Source: an uncultured Clostridia bacterium
Lineage (GTDB): Bacteria; Bacillota; Clostridia; UMGS1883
Direction: 5' to 3'
NCBI GenBank assembly: GCA_947629005.1
Contig: CANRCD010000004.1
Span: 1 to 64,000, forward strand
DNA: 64,000 bases
Part shown: one piece after another, positions 25,948-34,694 of the stretch
Numbering within the stretch: position 1 is the first letter of the stretch
How the letters are laid out: each line of letters opens with the position of its first letter
Program-made: the position numbers and the translations under genes
Notes under the pieces: generated by a model
Told to the model about the DNA's origin: nothing
The model's input: only the letters and a program-made list of their open reading frames with translations
Database searches by the model: none

Positions 25948-26565
25948 ATGACTTACGGCTACATAAGAGTGAGCTCCGACAAGCAGACGGTTGAAAACCA
26001 GCGGTTTGAAATCAAAAATTTTGCGGCAAAAAACGGACTTGAAATTGACGGCTGGATAGAGGAAACCATCAGCGGAACAAAAAGCTATAACAAGCGCGAA
26101 CTGGGCAAGCTTTTAAAGCGCGTCAAAAAGGGCGACCTTGTTATATGCGCCGAGCTTTCGCGCATAGGGCGCAATCTGTTCATGATAATGGAGGTGCTCA
26201 ATATATGTATGAGCAAGGAATGCCGCGTGTGGACCATCAAGGACAATTACCGTCTGGGCGAGGACATTCAGAGCAAGGTGCTTGCCTTCGCCTTCGGCCT
26301 CAGCGCCGAAATCGAAAGAAATCTCATCAGCCAGCGAACCAAGGAGGCGCTTGCCCGCAAAAAAGCTGAGGGAATGGTGCTTGGCCGCCCCGTGGGCGCT
26401 AAGAGCGGCCACGTGAAGCTTTCCGGCAAGGAGGACGCCATTCGCGAGCTTCTCAGAAAGGGCGTTCCCAAGGCGAAAATTGCCCGCAAATATAAGGTCT
26501 GCCGCAGCACCGTTTACAAATTTATCGCGGATAACGGCCTTGCCGACCAGACAAAAACGTTTTGA
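25948..26565 (+). CDS. serine recombinase, Mpi-like DNA invertase/resolvase (205 aa)
   Basis: A small serine recombinase. The catalytic domain begins YGYIRVSSDKQTVENQRFEI, with Ser9 as the nucleophile, and continues with LVICAELSRIGRN and LAFAFGLSAEIERNLISQRT (the long E helix at the dimer interface). A C-terminal HTH (AIRELLRKGVPKAKIARKYK, then CRSTVYKFI) binds DNA. The sequence strongly recalls the master DNA invertase Mpi of Bacteroides fragilis and its relatives, which flip promoters at many sites; this is from memory of the family. It stands alone between terminators with its own promoter and SD GGAGGG. No invertible segment was found beside it. Confidence 0.88.
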   Translation: MTYGYIRVSSDKQTVENQRFEIKNFAAKNGLEIDGWIEETISGTKSYNKRELGKLLKRVKKGDLVICAELSRIGRNLFMIMEVLNICMSKECRVWTIKDNYRLGEDIQSKVLAFAFGLSAEIERNLISQRTKEALARKKAEGMVLGRPVGAKSGHVKLSGKEDAIRELLRKGVPKAKIARKYKVCRSTVYKFIADNGLADQTKTF

Positions 26566-26592
26566 AACCAAATCGGGCTGCCAAGTAACAAT

Positions 26593-26621
26593 AAAAGCTC
26601 AGGCAAACGCCTGAGCTTTTT
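26593..26621. terminator. bidirectional terminator
   Basis: A 12-bp stem (AAAAGCTCAGGC/GCCTGAGCTTTT, AAAC loop) lies between the convergent invertase and LamG genes. Confidence 0.9.
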
Positions 26622-26643
26622 ATTCCAATTTTTAAGCTTCTTC

Positions 26644-28278
26644 CTATTCCTCAACAAAGACGGCGTTGTCGGCTTTAAGCTCGATAGCAAGGCTTTCGAG
26701 GGAGGAATATTCGCTCTCGTTAAGGGAAACGGTAACCTCGCCGTGACTGTCGGCGGGAGCGCCGACCGCGTCGCCGAGCGTCACGACGTTATCGGGGCCG
26801 AGAGTAATGCTGCGGTAAACCGTGCCTTCGTCGCCGCTGCCGACTTCAGTGTCGCCGACATAAAGCTTTCCCTTGGAGTAAAGAAAACCAATGCCGAGGC
26901 TGTGGAACGGCTCCGTTATGGTTATAACCGTTTTGCCGCTGCCGTCGGCTTCGGCCTTCATAATTTTTGCCCGCACCTCGTCAAGACTGCCTGCAATATC
27001 GGCCAGCCCGCCCGCCGCGATGACCGCGTTCGCAAGCCGCAGCCTGCTTTGGCTGAGCGCGCTGCCCTCGCCGTAGGCTCCTGGCCGCGCAAGGTCGCTT
27101 ATAACCTCCTCGTAAAGCGTTGTGCCGTTGTCAGTCACAATCGAGAAGGTTTGATCCTCGGTTTCATGGAACGTAACCGAGGCCTTGATACGGCACGGAA
27201 CATTTGGGTTGCTGGGCGACAGCTCCACAGTGACGCGCCGACCGCTGTCGGGGGCGGAGACGGTTTCGGTCACATCGGCGTCATTGCCTGCGGACGTCCA
27301 TTTGCCGTCACTATTTAAATACTCAGCCTCCACAAGATATTTCTTGCCGCTGACGCCTGAGCCCTCCATAGCGTTAATTGCCTCAAAGGCGTCGCTGAAA
27401 TCGACGGTATACTCAACGGAAAGAGCCTCGCCCTGTTCCGCTCCCGCATTGGCAAGGCCGAGGGACGGCTCTCCTATACTGATTAAATCCGCACAATCTA
27501 CGGGCGGATTTTCCGCCAGAGCCTTAATTTGCTCTGCGGTAAGCGCCTTATCGTAAATCCTGAAATCGTCTACAAAGCCGTCGAAGCAGTTGAAGCCGTA
27601 GCCGGAAAGGCCGATATAGTTGTCTGTACCCTTAAAAATGTCTATTCCGTACCCGTCGGGAAGGGGGTCGGGCGCGTTCGTATTTCTTTCCTCTCCGTCA
27701 AGGTAGGCGTGGAATTTGTTTTCACTGTCGAGCGAAATTGCGAGGTGGTGCCATTTGCCGATAAGGACGGGACTGCTGTTTATAGAGACTGCAAGCTCGT
27801 CGTTCCATACGCCGCTTTTTCTCAGACCAAACTTTTGCGTGTCATTTTTATTATCCACACTGTAGAAAACACGTCTCGAGCTATCTTGACCAAACGAGAA
27901 CAGAGTCGCGTTTGTATCATTTTCGTAAATGGATCTGTAAACCCACGCCGCAACGGTAAGCTCGGTTTGGCCGTCCGCAATCATTTCCTTATTGAGCCTG
28001 ACGCACGAGCCGCCGTCGTTTGCGGGAAACAGCAGCTTATTCTTGTAAATTTTGGCGCTTCCTTCTATATTAAAGGTATCGTTTGTAATTTTGTCCGTCG
28101 CCGTTTTTTGATTGGAGTCGCTTTCATTGAAGTCAAAATAGTGCGTCAGATTCGCATTGCTGTCCCAATCCTCGGCAAAAACCGAAGCGGGCGCGGCGGT
28201 TATGGCGGCGGCCGCGCCGAGCGCCAGTGTCAACGCCGCAAGCCGCGCGGAAAAATGCAATGCAGGCAGTTTTTTCAT
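26644..28278 (-). CDS. secreted LamG (concanavalin-like) domain protein (544 aa)
   Basis: A secreted protein with a long signal peptide (about 1-35, ALTLALGAAAAITAAPASVF). Residues about 40-255 form a LamG/jelly-roll lectin-like domain: LTHYFDFNESD, LTVAAWVYRS, KWHHLAISLD, AYLDGEERN and DGFVDDFRIYDKALTAEQIKAL are all classic for the fold. The C-terminal 285 residues are mostly beta-strand-like and not assignable to a family. No catalytic motif is seen, so glycan binding is the likely role. It has its own promoter and lies downstream of the AraC gene on the same strand. It may belong to the same glycan-use set as the glycosidase at 29490. Confidence 0.82.
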   Translation of the reverse strand: MKKLPALHFSARLAALTLALGAAAAITAAPASVFAEDWDSNANLTHYFDFNESDSNQKTATDKITNDTFNIEGSAKIYKNKLLFPANDGGSCVRLNKEMIADGQTELTVAAWVYRSIYENDTNATLFSFGQDSSRRVFYSVDNKNDTQKFGLRKSGVWNDELAVSINSSPVLIGKWHHLAISLDSENKFHAYLDGEERNTNAPDPLPDGYGIDIFKGTDNYIGLSGYGFNCFDGFVDDFRIYDKALTAEQIKALAENPPVDCADLISIGEPSLGLANAGAEQGEALSVEYTVDFSDAFEAINAMEGSGVSGKKYLVEAEYLNSDGKWTSAGNDADVTETVSAPDSGRRVTVELSPSNPNVPCRIKASVTFHETEDQTFSIVTDNGTTLYEEVISDLARPGAYGEGSALSQSRLRLANAVIAAGGLADIAGSLDEVRAKIMKAEADGSGKTVITITEPFHSLGIGFLYSKGKLYVGDTEVGSGDEGTVYRSITLGPDNVVTLGDAVGAPADSHGEVTVSLNESEYSSLESLAIELKADNAVFVEE

Positions 28279-28313
28279 GTCATTTTCCTCCCTTTTTTAT
28301 ATTTCATATTACA

Positions 28314-28342
28314 ATTATGGCACCGGTATATATGGCGGTCAA
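28314..28342 (-). promoter_or_regulatory. LamG gene promoter with upstream TTGTCAA-type site
   Basis: On the minus strand, TTGACC (28342-28337), 17-bp spacer, CATAAT (28319-28314). A TTGTCAA word on the plus strand (28363-28369), just upstream of the -35, matches words in the AraC/glycosidase intergenic region. Confidence 0.55.
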
Positions 28343-28452
28343 TACCGTTTTGGAATATAAATTTGTCAAAATGTCATTGTGCGATAAATATAATAATAAA
28401 ATAGGGAGAAATAAAGTCAATTTAGTTATAATAAAGTAAAAATAGTTATAAT

Positions 28453-29349
28453 CTAATTTTTGTCAGCCGAATCTTTTGCGATGCGGTGGAGCTTGCGGTA
28501 TTCCAGCGGAGTGGAGCCCATGGCTGCGGCGAACTTTTTGGAAAAATAGCTGAAGCCGTTGAACCCGCACCGAGACGCCACCTCTCCTATAGGCAGATCT
28601 GTCGTTTGAAGCAGGCGGCAGCTATTGTCTATGCGTGTCCGCAGCAGATATTCAAAGGGAGTCATGTGCATTATGGCTGAAAATCTGCGGCAAAAATATC
28701 CTTGGCTCATATTGACTCTGTCGGCCATGATTTTGAGCGTCAGCGGAGAGGCGTACTCGGCGCGGATAAACTCCATAGCCCGCACCATTTCGTCCGCGGC
28801 GGCGGCCCGCGGCCGGTCCGCGGCGGAACTGTGGCTCACGGCCAGACGCCACAGCTCCAGCATTTCGGCCTTGATAGAAAGCTCTTTGCAGTAGATAGCT
28901 TCGCTGTTCAGACTGTTTACGTCGCGTGCTCTTTGCACCAGCTCGCGCTCCCATTCCTCCTTGCCGGAGTAGAAGGCGGGCAGCGTTATCTTGCCGCTCA
29001 GAACAGGCAGAACAAACCTTTTAAAAACGTCGTCGTCTCCGCCGGCGCCGAGGAACTCCGGCGCAAAAACCAACGCAAAAAAGCGGCATGGCGAGCTGTC
29101 GGCGCTCACGCCGAGATGAAGCGCCTTCGAGCCCGCAAACACCGCCTGTCCCGCGGCGATGGGGTATTCCTCGCCGTTTATGTACATAACCCCTCGGCCC
29201 TCCTCCATCACCAGAAACTCAAATTCGCGGTGTATGTGCGGATAGAGCCTGAAGCCGTCGTTGTACGCGGTGTTGTGTATGCCTATAGGAAAGCCCGCGC
29301 TTCCGTGGGGTATTGTTTCGTAACTTTGCACGGCTTTGTTTTCAGACAT
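28453..29349 (-). CDS. AraC family transcriptional regulator with cupin sensor (298 aa)
   Basis: An AraC/XylS regulator. The N-terminal cupin (about 20-115; FRLYPHIHREFEFLVMEEGR, GEEYPIAAGQAVFAG) should bind a sugar effector. The C-terminal 100 residues hold two HTH motifs (LTLKIMADRVNMSQGYFCRRF and GEVASRCGFNGFSYFSKKF), ending with the family signature TPLEYRK. It is divergently transcribed from the 1414-residue glycosidase gene over a 140-bp AT-rich region containing repeated TTGTCAA words. The LamG gene lies downstream on the same strand. It probably controls both neighbours in response to a plant sugar; the effector is not known. Confidence 0.93.
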   Translation of the reverse strand: MSENKAVQSYETIPHGSAGFPIGIHNTAYNDGFRLYPHIHREFEFLVMEEGRGVMYINGEEYPIAAGQAVFAGSKALHLGVSADSSPCRFFALVFAPEFLGAGGDDDVFKRFVLPVLSGKITLPAFYSGKEEWERELVQRARDVNSLNSEAIYCKELSIKAEMLELWRLAVSHSSAADRPRAAAADEMVRAMEFIRAEYASPLTLKIMADRVNMSQGYFCRRFSAIMHMTPFEYLLRTRIDNSCRLLQTTDLPIGEVASRCGFNGFSYFSKKFAAAMGSTPLEYRKLHRIAKDSADKN

Positions 29350-29367
29350 AATTGCCTCATCCCCCGA

Positions 29368-29395
29368 TTGTCAAAATAATTATAATTGTTGTCAA
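29368..29395. promoter_or_regulatory. candidate AraC-type operator: TTGTCAA direct repeat, 21-bp period
   Basis: TTGTCAA occurs at 29368-29374 and 29389-29395, exactly 21 bp (two helical turns) apart on the same face. This fits AraC-type tandem half-sites between the divergent regulator and glycosidase genes. The reverse complement TTGACAA resembles a -35 box, so overlap with an araC-gene promoter is possible. Confidence 0.45.
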
Positions 29396-29403
29396 TATTT
29401 TAT

Positions 29404-29432
29404 TAGACAGACACAAATTATTGTAGTATAAT
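29404..29432 (+). promoter_or_regulatory. promoter of multi-CBM glycosidase
   Basis: TAGACA (29404-29409), 17-bp spacer, TATAAT (29427-29432), next to the candidate AraC operator. Confidence 0.7.
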
Positions 29433-29489
29433 TATACCATAGCAGAGAAATAAAATCAATATAATTTTATTGTTTAACGGAGGGAAACC

Positions 29490-32400
29490 ATGAAAAAAAT
29501 ATTGTCTTTGATTGTTGCGCTCGCTCTTTTGCCGCTTTCCTCTTTCGGAGCCGCCGCGGCAGGCGAGCAGCCGCCGGCGCTGATTGTCAACATGACGGCT
29601 GAAAACCATGATATACTTCACGGCAGCGCGGGCTTTCTTTACGGAATATCCAATGAGGGCGTGCCCGACGTGAACACCCTTACTCCGCTCAAGCCCAAGG
29701 TGCTTGCCACCAAGGGCGCTCTCGGCACCGAGCATCCCTACGGCGACGCGCTTGACGTGGCCGAGGAATTCTTTGAGGCCGGCGGCGAGCAGGTGCAGAT
29801 GTATACCTCGAATTATTACGGAGTTTTCGGCGTAACCGCTGACGCCAACGATTACGGCAGGGCTCTCAGGGAAGTGATCGCCCCCGCCGTTGCCGAGTGG
29901 AAGGACGGTATGCGGGAAAAATATCCCGATATTGACAAGCGAATCGTTTACATACCCATAAACGAGCACACACCTGCCAATATTAACGGCGGCTATAATT
30001 ACAACGAGGCGTGGAAGATATACTACGAGGCCATTAAAGCCTCCGATCCCGAAGCCGTCATTGCCGGCCCCAACGACGAGGACTACCGCGCGGAAAACGA
30101 CTGGCGCGGGAGTACGAGGAGTTTCCTCGCTTTCTGCCGCGATAATAACTGCCTGCCCGATATTGCCACCTGGCACGAGCTTCAGGTTTCCGACCTCAAA
30201 GACATGAATATGCACATCGCCGATTACCGCGCCGTTTGCGCCGAACTCGGCATAGAGCCGAGGCAGGTCGTCATAAATGAATATGCCGATTTTGCCGACT
30301 GCGGCGTTCCGGGCAGGCTGGTGAACTGGATTGCCCGCCTTGAGGACAATCAGGTTTATGGCTGCCTGCCCTTCTGGCACCAGGCCAACAACCTTAACGA
30401 CCTTGCCGCCGACGCCAATCAGGGCAACGGCGCGTGGCAGGTTTATAAGTGGTACGGCGATATGAGCGGCAAAACCCTTGACCTTACCGCCGAAAACACC
30501 ACATTCGACGGCTTTTACGGCCTTGCCTCCATTGACGAAAACAAACGCACCGCCGCCGTGCTCTGCGGCGGCGTGGACGGCGAGGCCTCGGTGACGCTGG
30601 AAAATATTGCCGATACCTCCGCGTTTGCGGGCGCAGATAGGGTGAACGTAAAGGTGGAGGCCACGTACTTTACGGGCTATCACGGCGCAGCTTATGAGCC
30701 CGAGACCGTAATGGAGGGAGTTTTCCCCGTGGTTGACGGCAGCGTGAAAATAAACCTGAGCGATATGCTGTTCTCCGCTGCGTACCGCATAACCGTGACC
30801 GAAACCGGCTCTCCCGTAAGCTCGCCAACGGTGGGCGGCTTCCGCGCGACATACGAGGCCGAGGACGCCAACCTCCTCGGTGACCTGATAATCGACACGC
30901 AGGACACTCCCCTCGAGCAGCCGCGCTATTTCTGCTCCGGCGGAAAGCGCGTGGGCGGAATCGACGCGGAGGGCGAGGGTATAGAATATTTCATCGACAT
31001 CCCCTTCGACGCGCTGTATAAGCTCAGCTTCATATACGGCAACGGCGTGGGCTCCGCCCGCAACAACGCGGCTGCCCACAGGCCGCTTAACATCACGCAG
31101 AGGCTTGTCATAGACGGCGAGGAAAGGCCCTTGCTGCTGCCCAACACTCTGTTCTATTCCATGGAGGGGATGGCGGAGGAATACGTCAGCCTCAGCGCCG
31201 GCAGGCATAAGGTCGCCCTCATGTATGGCGGCGAGGCAGGAGGCTTCCACGATGCGCTTTACGTGACCTGCGCCGGAGCCTACGGCGGGGAGCGGCCGGC
31301 CTTTAACAGGCTGTATCAGGCCGAGGAGGCCGATTTTAACGCCTTTGCGGGCGAGACCCTTGTGCGTGCGGAAACGGCTGTTCCGCTATACAGCGGCAGC
31401 GGCTACGTGACAGGCCTTGAAAAGCGCTCGGTGGAAGAAGGCGGCGGCATACGCTGGATAGTGGACGTGGAAAAAAGCGGCTTCTATCATCTCAGCTTTC
31501 GCTGTTCCCCCGAGGCGGACGGGAGCCTCGGCGTTTATCTTGACAATACTAATCTGACCTACTCCAACAAAATAGCCGATATCGAAATTTCAGCGTCGGA
31601 CGAATGGGCCGATTTCCACACCACGGCGTTCCTGCGCAGGGGTATTAATATTGTGGATATTGATACCGACTGTCCCGCTGCGGTGGACTATATGCGCGTG
31701 CTGTGGGCGGGTATAGACGGCGCGTCGCAGACGTTCGAGGCCGAGGAAGCGGACGGCAGCTATCATACCGCCGCCGCTGCGGGAGGCGAGGTATACGTGA
31801 CCGAAATGGCCGGCGCGAGCGAGCCCGAGGAATATCTTGAACTCAACGTGACGGCGCCCGAGGACGGCCTCTACAGAATGCAGGTGTTCCAGTCCAACAA
31901 CGATCTCTGCGGCACGCATACTTACAATATCAAGATTATCGACCGCTATGCCTCGTTTGAGGTAAACGGCGACCGCGAGGGCGCAAAGCGCTATTTCTTT
32001 CCGAACACCTTCTCCGACGATACCTTTATGGAACGCACCGTGCCCATAAGCCTCAGAGCCGGTGAAAATACAATAAAAATTTATAACGACGATAGCTGGC
32101 ACGTGCTCTGGGGCGGCTCAACATCCGAGCCCGGAACAAACGAACTCAAGAACTTTACCCCGAATTTTGACAGGTTTATTATTTCGCCCGCCGTAATCGA
32201 CGCGGAAATAGGCGATATGGCATATCCGATAAGCCTTTCATCCACCGGCGGCGGCTATATTTACTGCGATAAGAACGAGGCCCGCTTCGGCGAGACTGTC
32301 ACGGTATATCTGCTCCCTGACGGCGCGGTGCGGCGGCTTGCCGTCAACGGCGAGGATGTGACAGAGCTCGTATCCACTGCCGACGGCAGCATATATACCG

Positions 32401-33734
32401 CCGAAATAACCGTGACCGGCGATACGGACGTATTTGCCGAGTTTACTTCGGCCGAGGAAGGCGGCTTCGAATGGCCGGAGATCCCCGCCGACGGTACGGT
32501 TGCTTATAATGGACGGAGGTATAAAATTGCCGGCGGCAACCTGTTCGATAACGGCGATTTCAGCGACAATTCAAGCAAGGAGAAGATGAGCGAGTGGTAC
32601 GTCGGCAAGCATACCGGCGGCCACCCCGATAGCGGCAGCGATATGCCGCCGAGGATAAAGCCGGACGGCTCGCTTGAAAATCTCTTGCCGCTGACCGAAA
32701 GCGGCCGCCTCATAATGAACGCCTTTGAGCCTCCGCACGGGAACAACGTGTTTTACTTCGGTACTGACGGCTCCCGTCCCGAGGGCCTTAAGCATTATCT
32801 TGTAGAGAATATTGTTTCCGAGCCGAATCCGTGGGAAAGCTGCGCATGGAACGGGGAATACTCACTGCTGGCCTTTGTTCCCTTAAAGTCGAATACAAAG
32901 TACTATTTTCGCTTTAACGCCTACACTCAGAGAGGGCAGGCCTCCGTGCGCTTCGGCGCGATAAAAATGGACAGCTATATTCCCGATGAATATTCCGAGG
33001 GCGGCACGCTCAACTTCAGCGGAAGCGGCTATATGGACTGTCATAACGGCGGCCAGCAGAATGTGGGCGGAGGCTGGACCACTCACGAGACCGTTATTGA
33101 CAGCGGCGACGGAGACTATTTCCTTTTTAACGCCTACTGGCTGCAAATGGCCGAATTTCTTTGCATGGGCGGTTTTGAGCTCTATGAGCTCGAGGGCGGG
33201 CCCTTGGTGAGGATAAATGAAATTAAGAATCCCGACGCCCAAACCCTCATGGCCGGTGAAAGACTTTCGCTTCCGGAGGCCGTCGAAGCCGTGGACGAGA
33301 ACGGACAGAGTCTCTCTTTGCCGGTGGAGTGGCTCAACGCGGACGGCGTTAATACCGACGCCCCGGGAGTATACGCGGTGACGGGTCTTGTAAAGACGCC
33401 CGAGGGCTACTACTATGACGGCGTGAGCTATGTCCGCCTGAGAGTTGTGGTTAAAGCCGAACGCCCCGCCCTGATAACGGTCGCAAAGCTCGAGCCCGAT
33501 TCCGTGACGGTTGAGCTTACGGCTTATGAGCCCGTTAAGGGCAGACTTTACGCGGCCACTGGCCTTAAAATTGCCGGTGAAAGCGTGAAGCTCACCGTGG
33601 GCGAGACCGCCGGCTTCACCTTCCCGCTGACCGGCGCGGCCGGCAGCTTGAAACTAATGCTTTGGAACGACGCCTTGGAGCCCCTCGCGGACGCTGTTGT
33701 GCGGGATATCTCTCCCGATTCAGGTGAGCAGTAG
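29490..33734 (+). CDS. secreted clan GH-A-like glycoside hydrolase with multiple carbohydrate-binding modules (1414 aa)
   Basis: A very large secreted enzyme. Signal peptide about 1-24. The catalytic region (about 30-350) looks like a clan GH-A TIM barrel, nearest in feel to GH39/GH5-type enzymes. Glu159 follows Asn in YIPINEH (acid/base position) and Glu264 lies in VVINEYADF (nucleophile position). Three CBM6/35-like modules follow, each opening with an EAED/AEEAD motif (about 455-605, 610-745, 750-905), then a beta-repeat domain (about 915-990). The C-terminus holds the carbohydrate-binding-like plus Ig-like pair shared with the GH146-like enzyme (about 1010-1325). Strong SD GGAGGG and promoter. 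The exact GH family is uncertain. It diverges from an AraC regulator. Confidence 0.8.
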   Translation: MKKILSLIVALALLPLSSFGAAAAGEQPPALIVNMTAENHDILHGSAGFLYGISNEGVPDVNTLTPLKPKVLATKGALGTEHPYGDALDVAEEFFEAGGEQVQMYTSNYYGVFGVTADANDYGRALREVIAPAVAEWKDGMREKYPDIDKRIVYIPINEHTPANINGGYNYNEAWKIYYEAIKASDPEAVIAGPNDEDYRAENDWRGSTRSFLAFCRDNNCLPDIATWHELQVSDLKDMNMHIADYRAVCAELGIEPRQVVINEYADFADCGVPGRLVNWIARLEDNQVYGCLPFWHQANNLNDLAADANQGNGAWQVYKWYGDMSGKTLDLTAENTTFDGFYGLASIDENKRTAAVLCGGVDGEASVTLENIADTSAFAGADRVNVKVEATYFTGYHGAAYEPETVMEGVFPVVDGSVKINLSDMLFSAAYRITVTETGSPVSSPTVGGFRATYEAEDANLLGDLIIDTQDTPLEQPRYFCSGGKRVGGIDAEGEGIEYFIDIPFDALYKLSFIYGNGVGSARNNAAAHRPLNITQRLVIDGEERPLLLPNTLFYSMEGMAEEYVSLSAGRHKVALMYGGEAGGFHDALYVTCAGAYGGERPAFNRLYQAEEADFNAFAGETLVRAETAVPLYSGSGYVTGLEKRSVEEGGGIRWIVDVEKSGFYHLSFRCSPEADGSLGVYLDNTNLTYSNKIADIEISASDEWADFHTTAFLRRGINIVDIDTDCPAAVDYMRVLWAGIDGASQTFEAEEADGSYHTAAAAGGEVYVTEMAGASEPEEYLELNVTAPEDGLYRMQVFQSNNDLCGTHTYNIKIIDRYASFEVNGDREGAKRYFFPNTFSDDTFMERTVPISLRAGENTIKIYNDDSWHVLWGGSTSEPGTNELKNFTPNFDRFIISPAVIDAEIGDMAYPISLSSTGGGYIYCDKNEARFGETVTVYLLPDGAVRRLAVNGEDVTELVSTADGSIYTAEITVTGDTDVFAEFTSAEEGGFEWPEIPADGTVAYNGRRYKIAGGNLFDNGDFSDNSSKEKMSEWYVGKHTGGHPDSGSDMPPRIKPDGSLENLLPLTESGRLIMNAFEPPHGNNVFYFGTDGSRPEGLKHYLVENIVSEPNPWESCAWNGEYSLLAFVPLKSNTKYYFRFNAYTQRGQASVRFGAIKMDSYIPDEYSEGGTLNFSGSGYMDCHNGGQQNVGGGWTTHETVIDSGDGDYFLFNAYWLQMAEFLCMGGFELYELEGGPLVRINEIKNPDAQTLMAGERLSLPEAVEAVDENGQSLSLPVEWLNADGVNTDAPGVYAVTGLVKTPEGYYYDGVSYVRLRVVVKAERPALITVAKLEPDSVTVELTAYEPVKGRLYAATGLKIAGESVKLTVGETAGFTFPLTGAAGSLKLMLWNDALEPLADAVVRDISPDSGEQ

Positions 33735-33739
33735 ACAAT

Positions 33740-33774
33740 AAAAAATCGCACCGCCATCGGCGGTGCGATTTTTT
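33740..33774. terminator. bidirectional terminator shared by glycosidase and tRNA-Arg
   Basis: A 16-bp stem (AAAAAATCGCACCGCC/GGCGGTGCGATTTTTT) with an ATC loop lies between convergent transcripts. Its right edge touches the CCA of the tRNA. Confidence 0.9.
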
Positions 33775-33848
33775 GGCACTCCCAGCGCGAGTCGAACGCG
33801 CGACTAGCCCTTAGGAGGGGCTTATTATATCCACTTAACTATGGGAGC
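33774..33848 (-). tRNA. tRNA-Arg (anticodon CCT)
   Basis: Cloverleaf on the minus strand with acceptor GCTCCCA/TGGGAGT (G-U first pair), anticodon loop CTCCTAA within stem AGCCC/GGGCT, T-loop TTCGACT and encoded CCA. A terminator begins directly at the CCA. Confidence 0.93.
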
Positions 33849-33918
33849 ATACTTGTTTTTTAGGGGGCGCAGGCCGCCCGACGACCGGCGTCGGGCGGAA
33901 ACAAATGCGGCGAATGAA

Positions 33919-34101
33919 TTACGCCTCTTTTTTAGCCACGACCTGCACACCCTTGTAGAAGCCGCAGTGCTTGCATACTACGTGAGACTTGATAAGCTCG
34001 CCGCAGTTGGGGCACTTTACCATTCCGGGAACGGTAAGCTTCCAGTTGGCGCGCCTTTTGTGCTTTCTTTCCTTAGATGTTCTTCTCTTAGGAACTGCCA
34101 T
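33919..34101 (-). CDS. rpmF: 50S ribosomal protein bL32 (60 aa)
   Basis: The large-subunit protein bL32. The N-terminus [18 protein letters not shown] is diagnostic. The protein keeps the zinc ribbon with four cysteines (CPNCG at 30-34 and CKHCG at 43-47), so this is the zinc-binding (C+) form. It follows the YceD-like gene by 38 bp in the conserved yceD-rpmF order. The usual downstream plsX/fab genes are absent; a tRNA-Arg gene follows. Confidence 0.98.
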   Translation of the reverse strand: MAVPKRRTSKERKHKRRANWKLTVPGMVKCPNCGELIKSHVVCKHCGFYKGVQVVAKKEA

Positions 34102-34139
34102 TTTTTACACCTCGCTGTTCTGTGATTGATGGGGAGGCC

Positions 34140-34640
34140 TCAGTTTTCCTCAGCCCTCTCCCTGAATATAGCCAGACGCGGATCTAAAATCCCCGTCTCG
34201 CAATTACAAACCGTTTCGTTCAGATTGCAGCCGCATACGCTGCAAAGCCCCTTGCAATCCTCGCGGCACAGCACCTTCATGGGCAGATTGCTCCATATAA
34301 GGGTGTTTATAAGGCCGGAAATATCAAGAGTAGCGCCGTTCAAGGCGAAACATTCCTCGTCGCAGCCATGAAGGTCATCGCTGAGGCGTTCGTCAAAATC
34401 TGCGTAAAGCGTGCCGCTGACAGGCGCGCCGCAAAGGTCGCAGAGGGAGGTATACTCACCGCTGACGGAGCCTGTAAGCTCCAGTGTGCCGCCGACGCTT
34501 TGCAGCCTTCCCTCGACTTTTACAGGCGAGGCGAAGGTGAAGCTGTTGCCAAGGTAATTGAGCACGCCAATCTCAACAGCGCCGCTGACAGGAAGGACGG
34601 CGCCCTCATTTTTTAGAACGGAGGAAATGTTGATTTTCAT
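34140..34640 (-). CDS. YceD/DUF177 family protein (166 aa)
   Basis: A conserved DUF177 protein that almost always precedes rpmF and is implicated in 23S rRNA/ribosome metabolism. The family pattern CDLCGAPVSG, then CREDCKGLCSVCGCNLNE and CNCE, is present and could bind metal. The ATG at 34640 is chosen because GGGAGGG lies upstream; an earlier in-frame start would lie in the promoter region. It is co-transcribed with rpmF from a consensus promoter (34694-34666). Confidence 0.92.
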   Translation of the reverse strand: MKINISSVLKNEGAVLPVSGAVEIGVLNYLGNSFTFASPVKVEGRLQSVGGTLELTGSVSGEYTSLCDLCGAPVSGTLYADFDERLSDDLHGCDEECFALNGATLDISGLINTLIWSNLPMKVLCREDCKGLCSVCGCNLNETVCNCETGILDPRLAIFRERAEEN

Positions 34641-34665
34641 ACTTATCCCTCCCACATACTTTAAC

Positions 34666-34694
34666 ATTATAATATAGAATTTTTGGTTTGTCAA
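34666..34694 (-). promoter_or_regulatory. yceD-rpmF promoter
   Basis: On the minus strand, TTGACA (34694-34689), 17-bp spacer, TATAAT (34671-34666): exact consensus. Confidence 0.88.

Noticed and set aside
29418-31250. 610-codon antisense open frame over the multi-CBM glycosidase
   Set aside because: It is a shadow of GC-biased third codon positions; the plus frame has signal peptide, promoter, SD and recognisable domains, the minus frame none.
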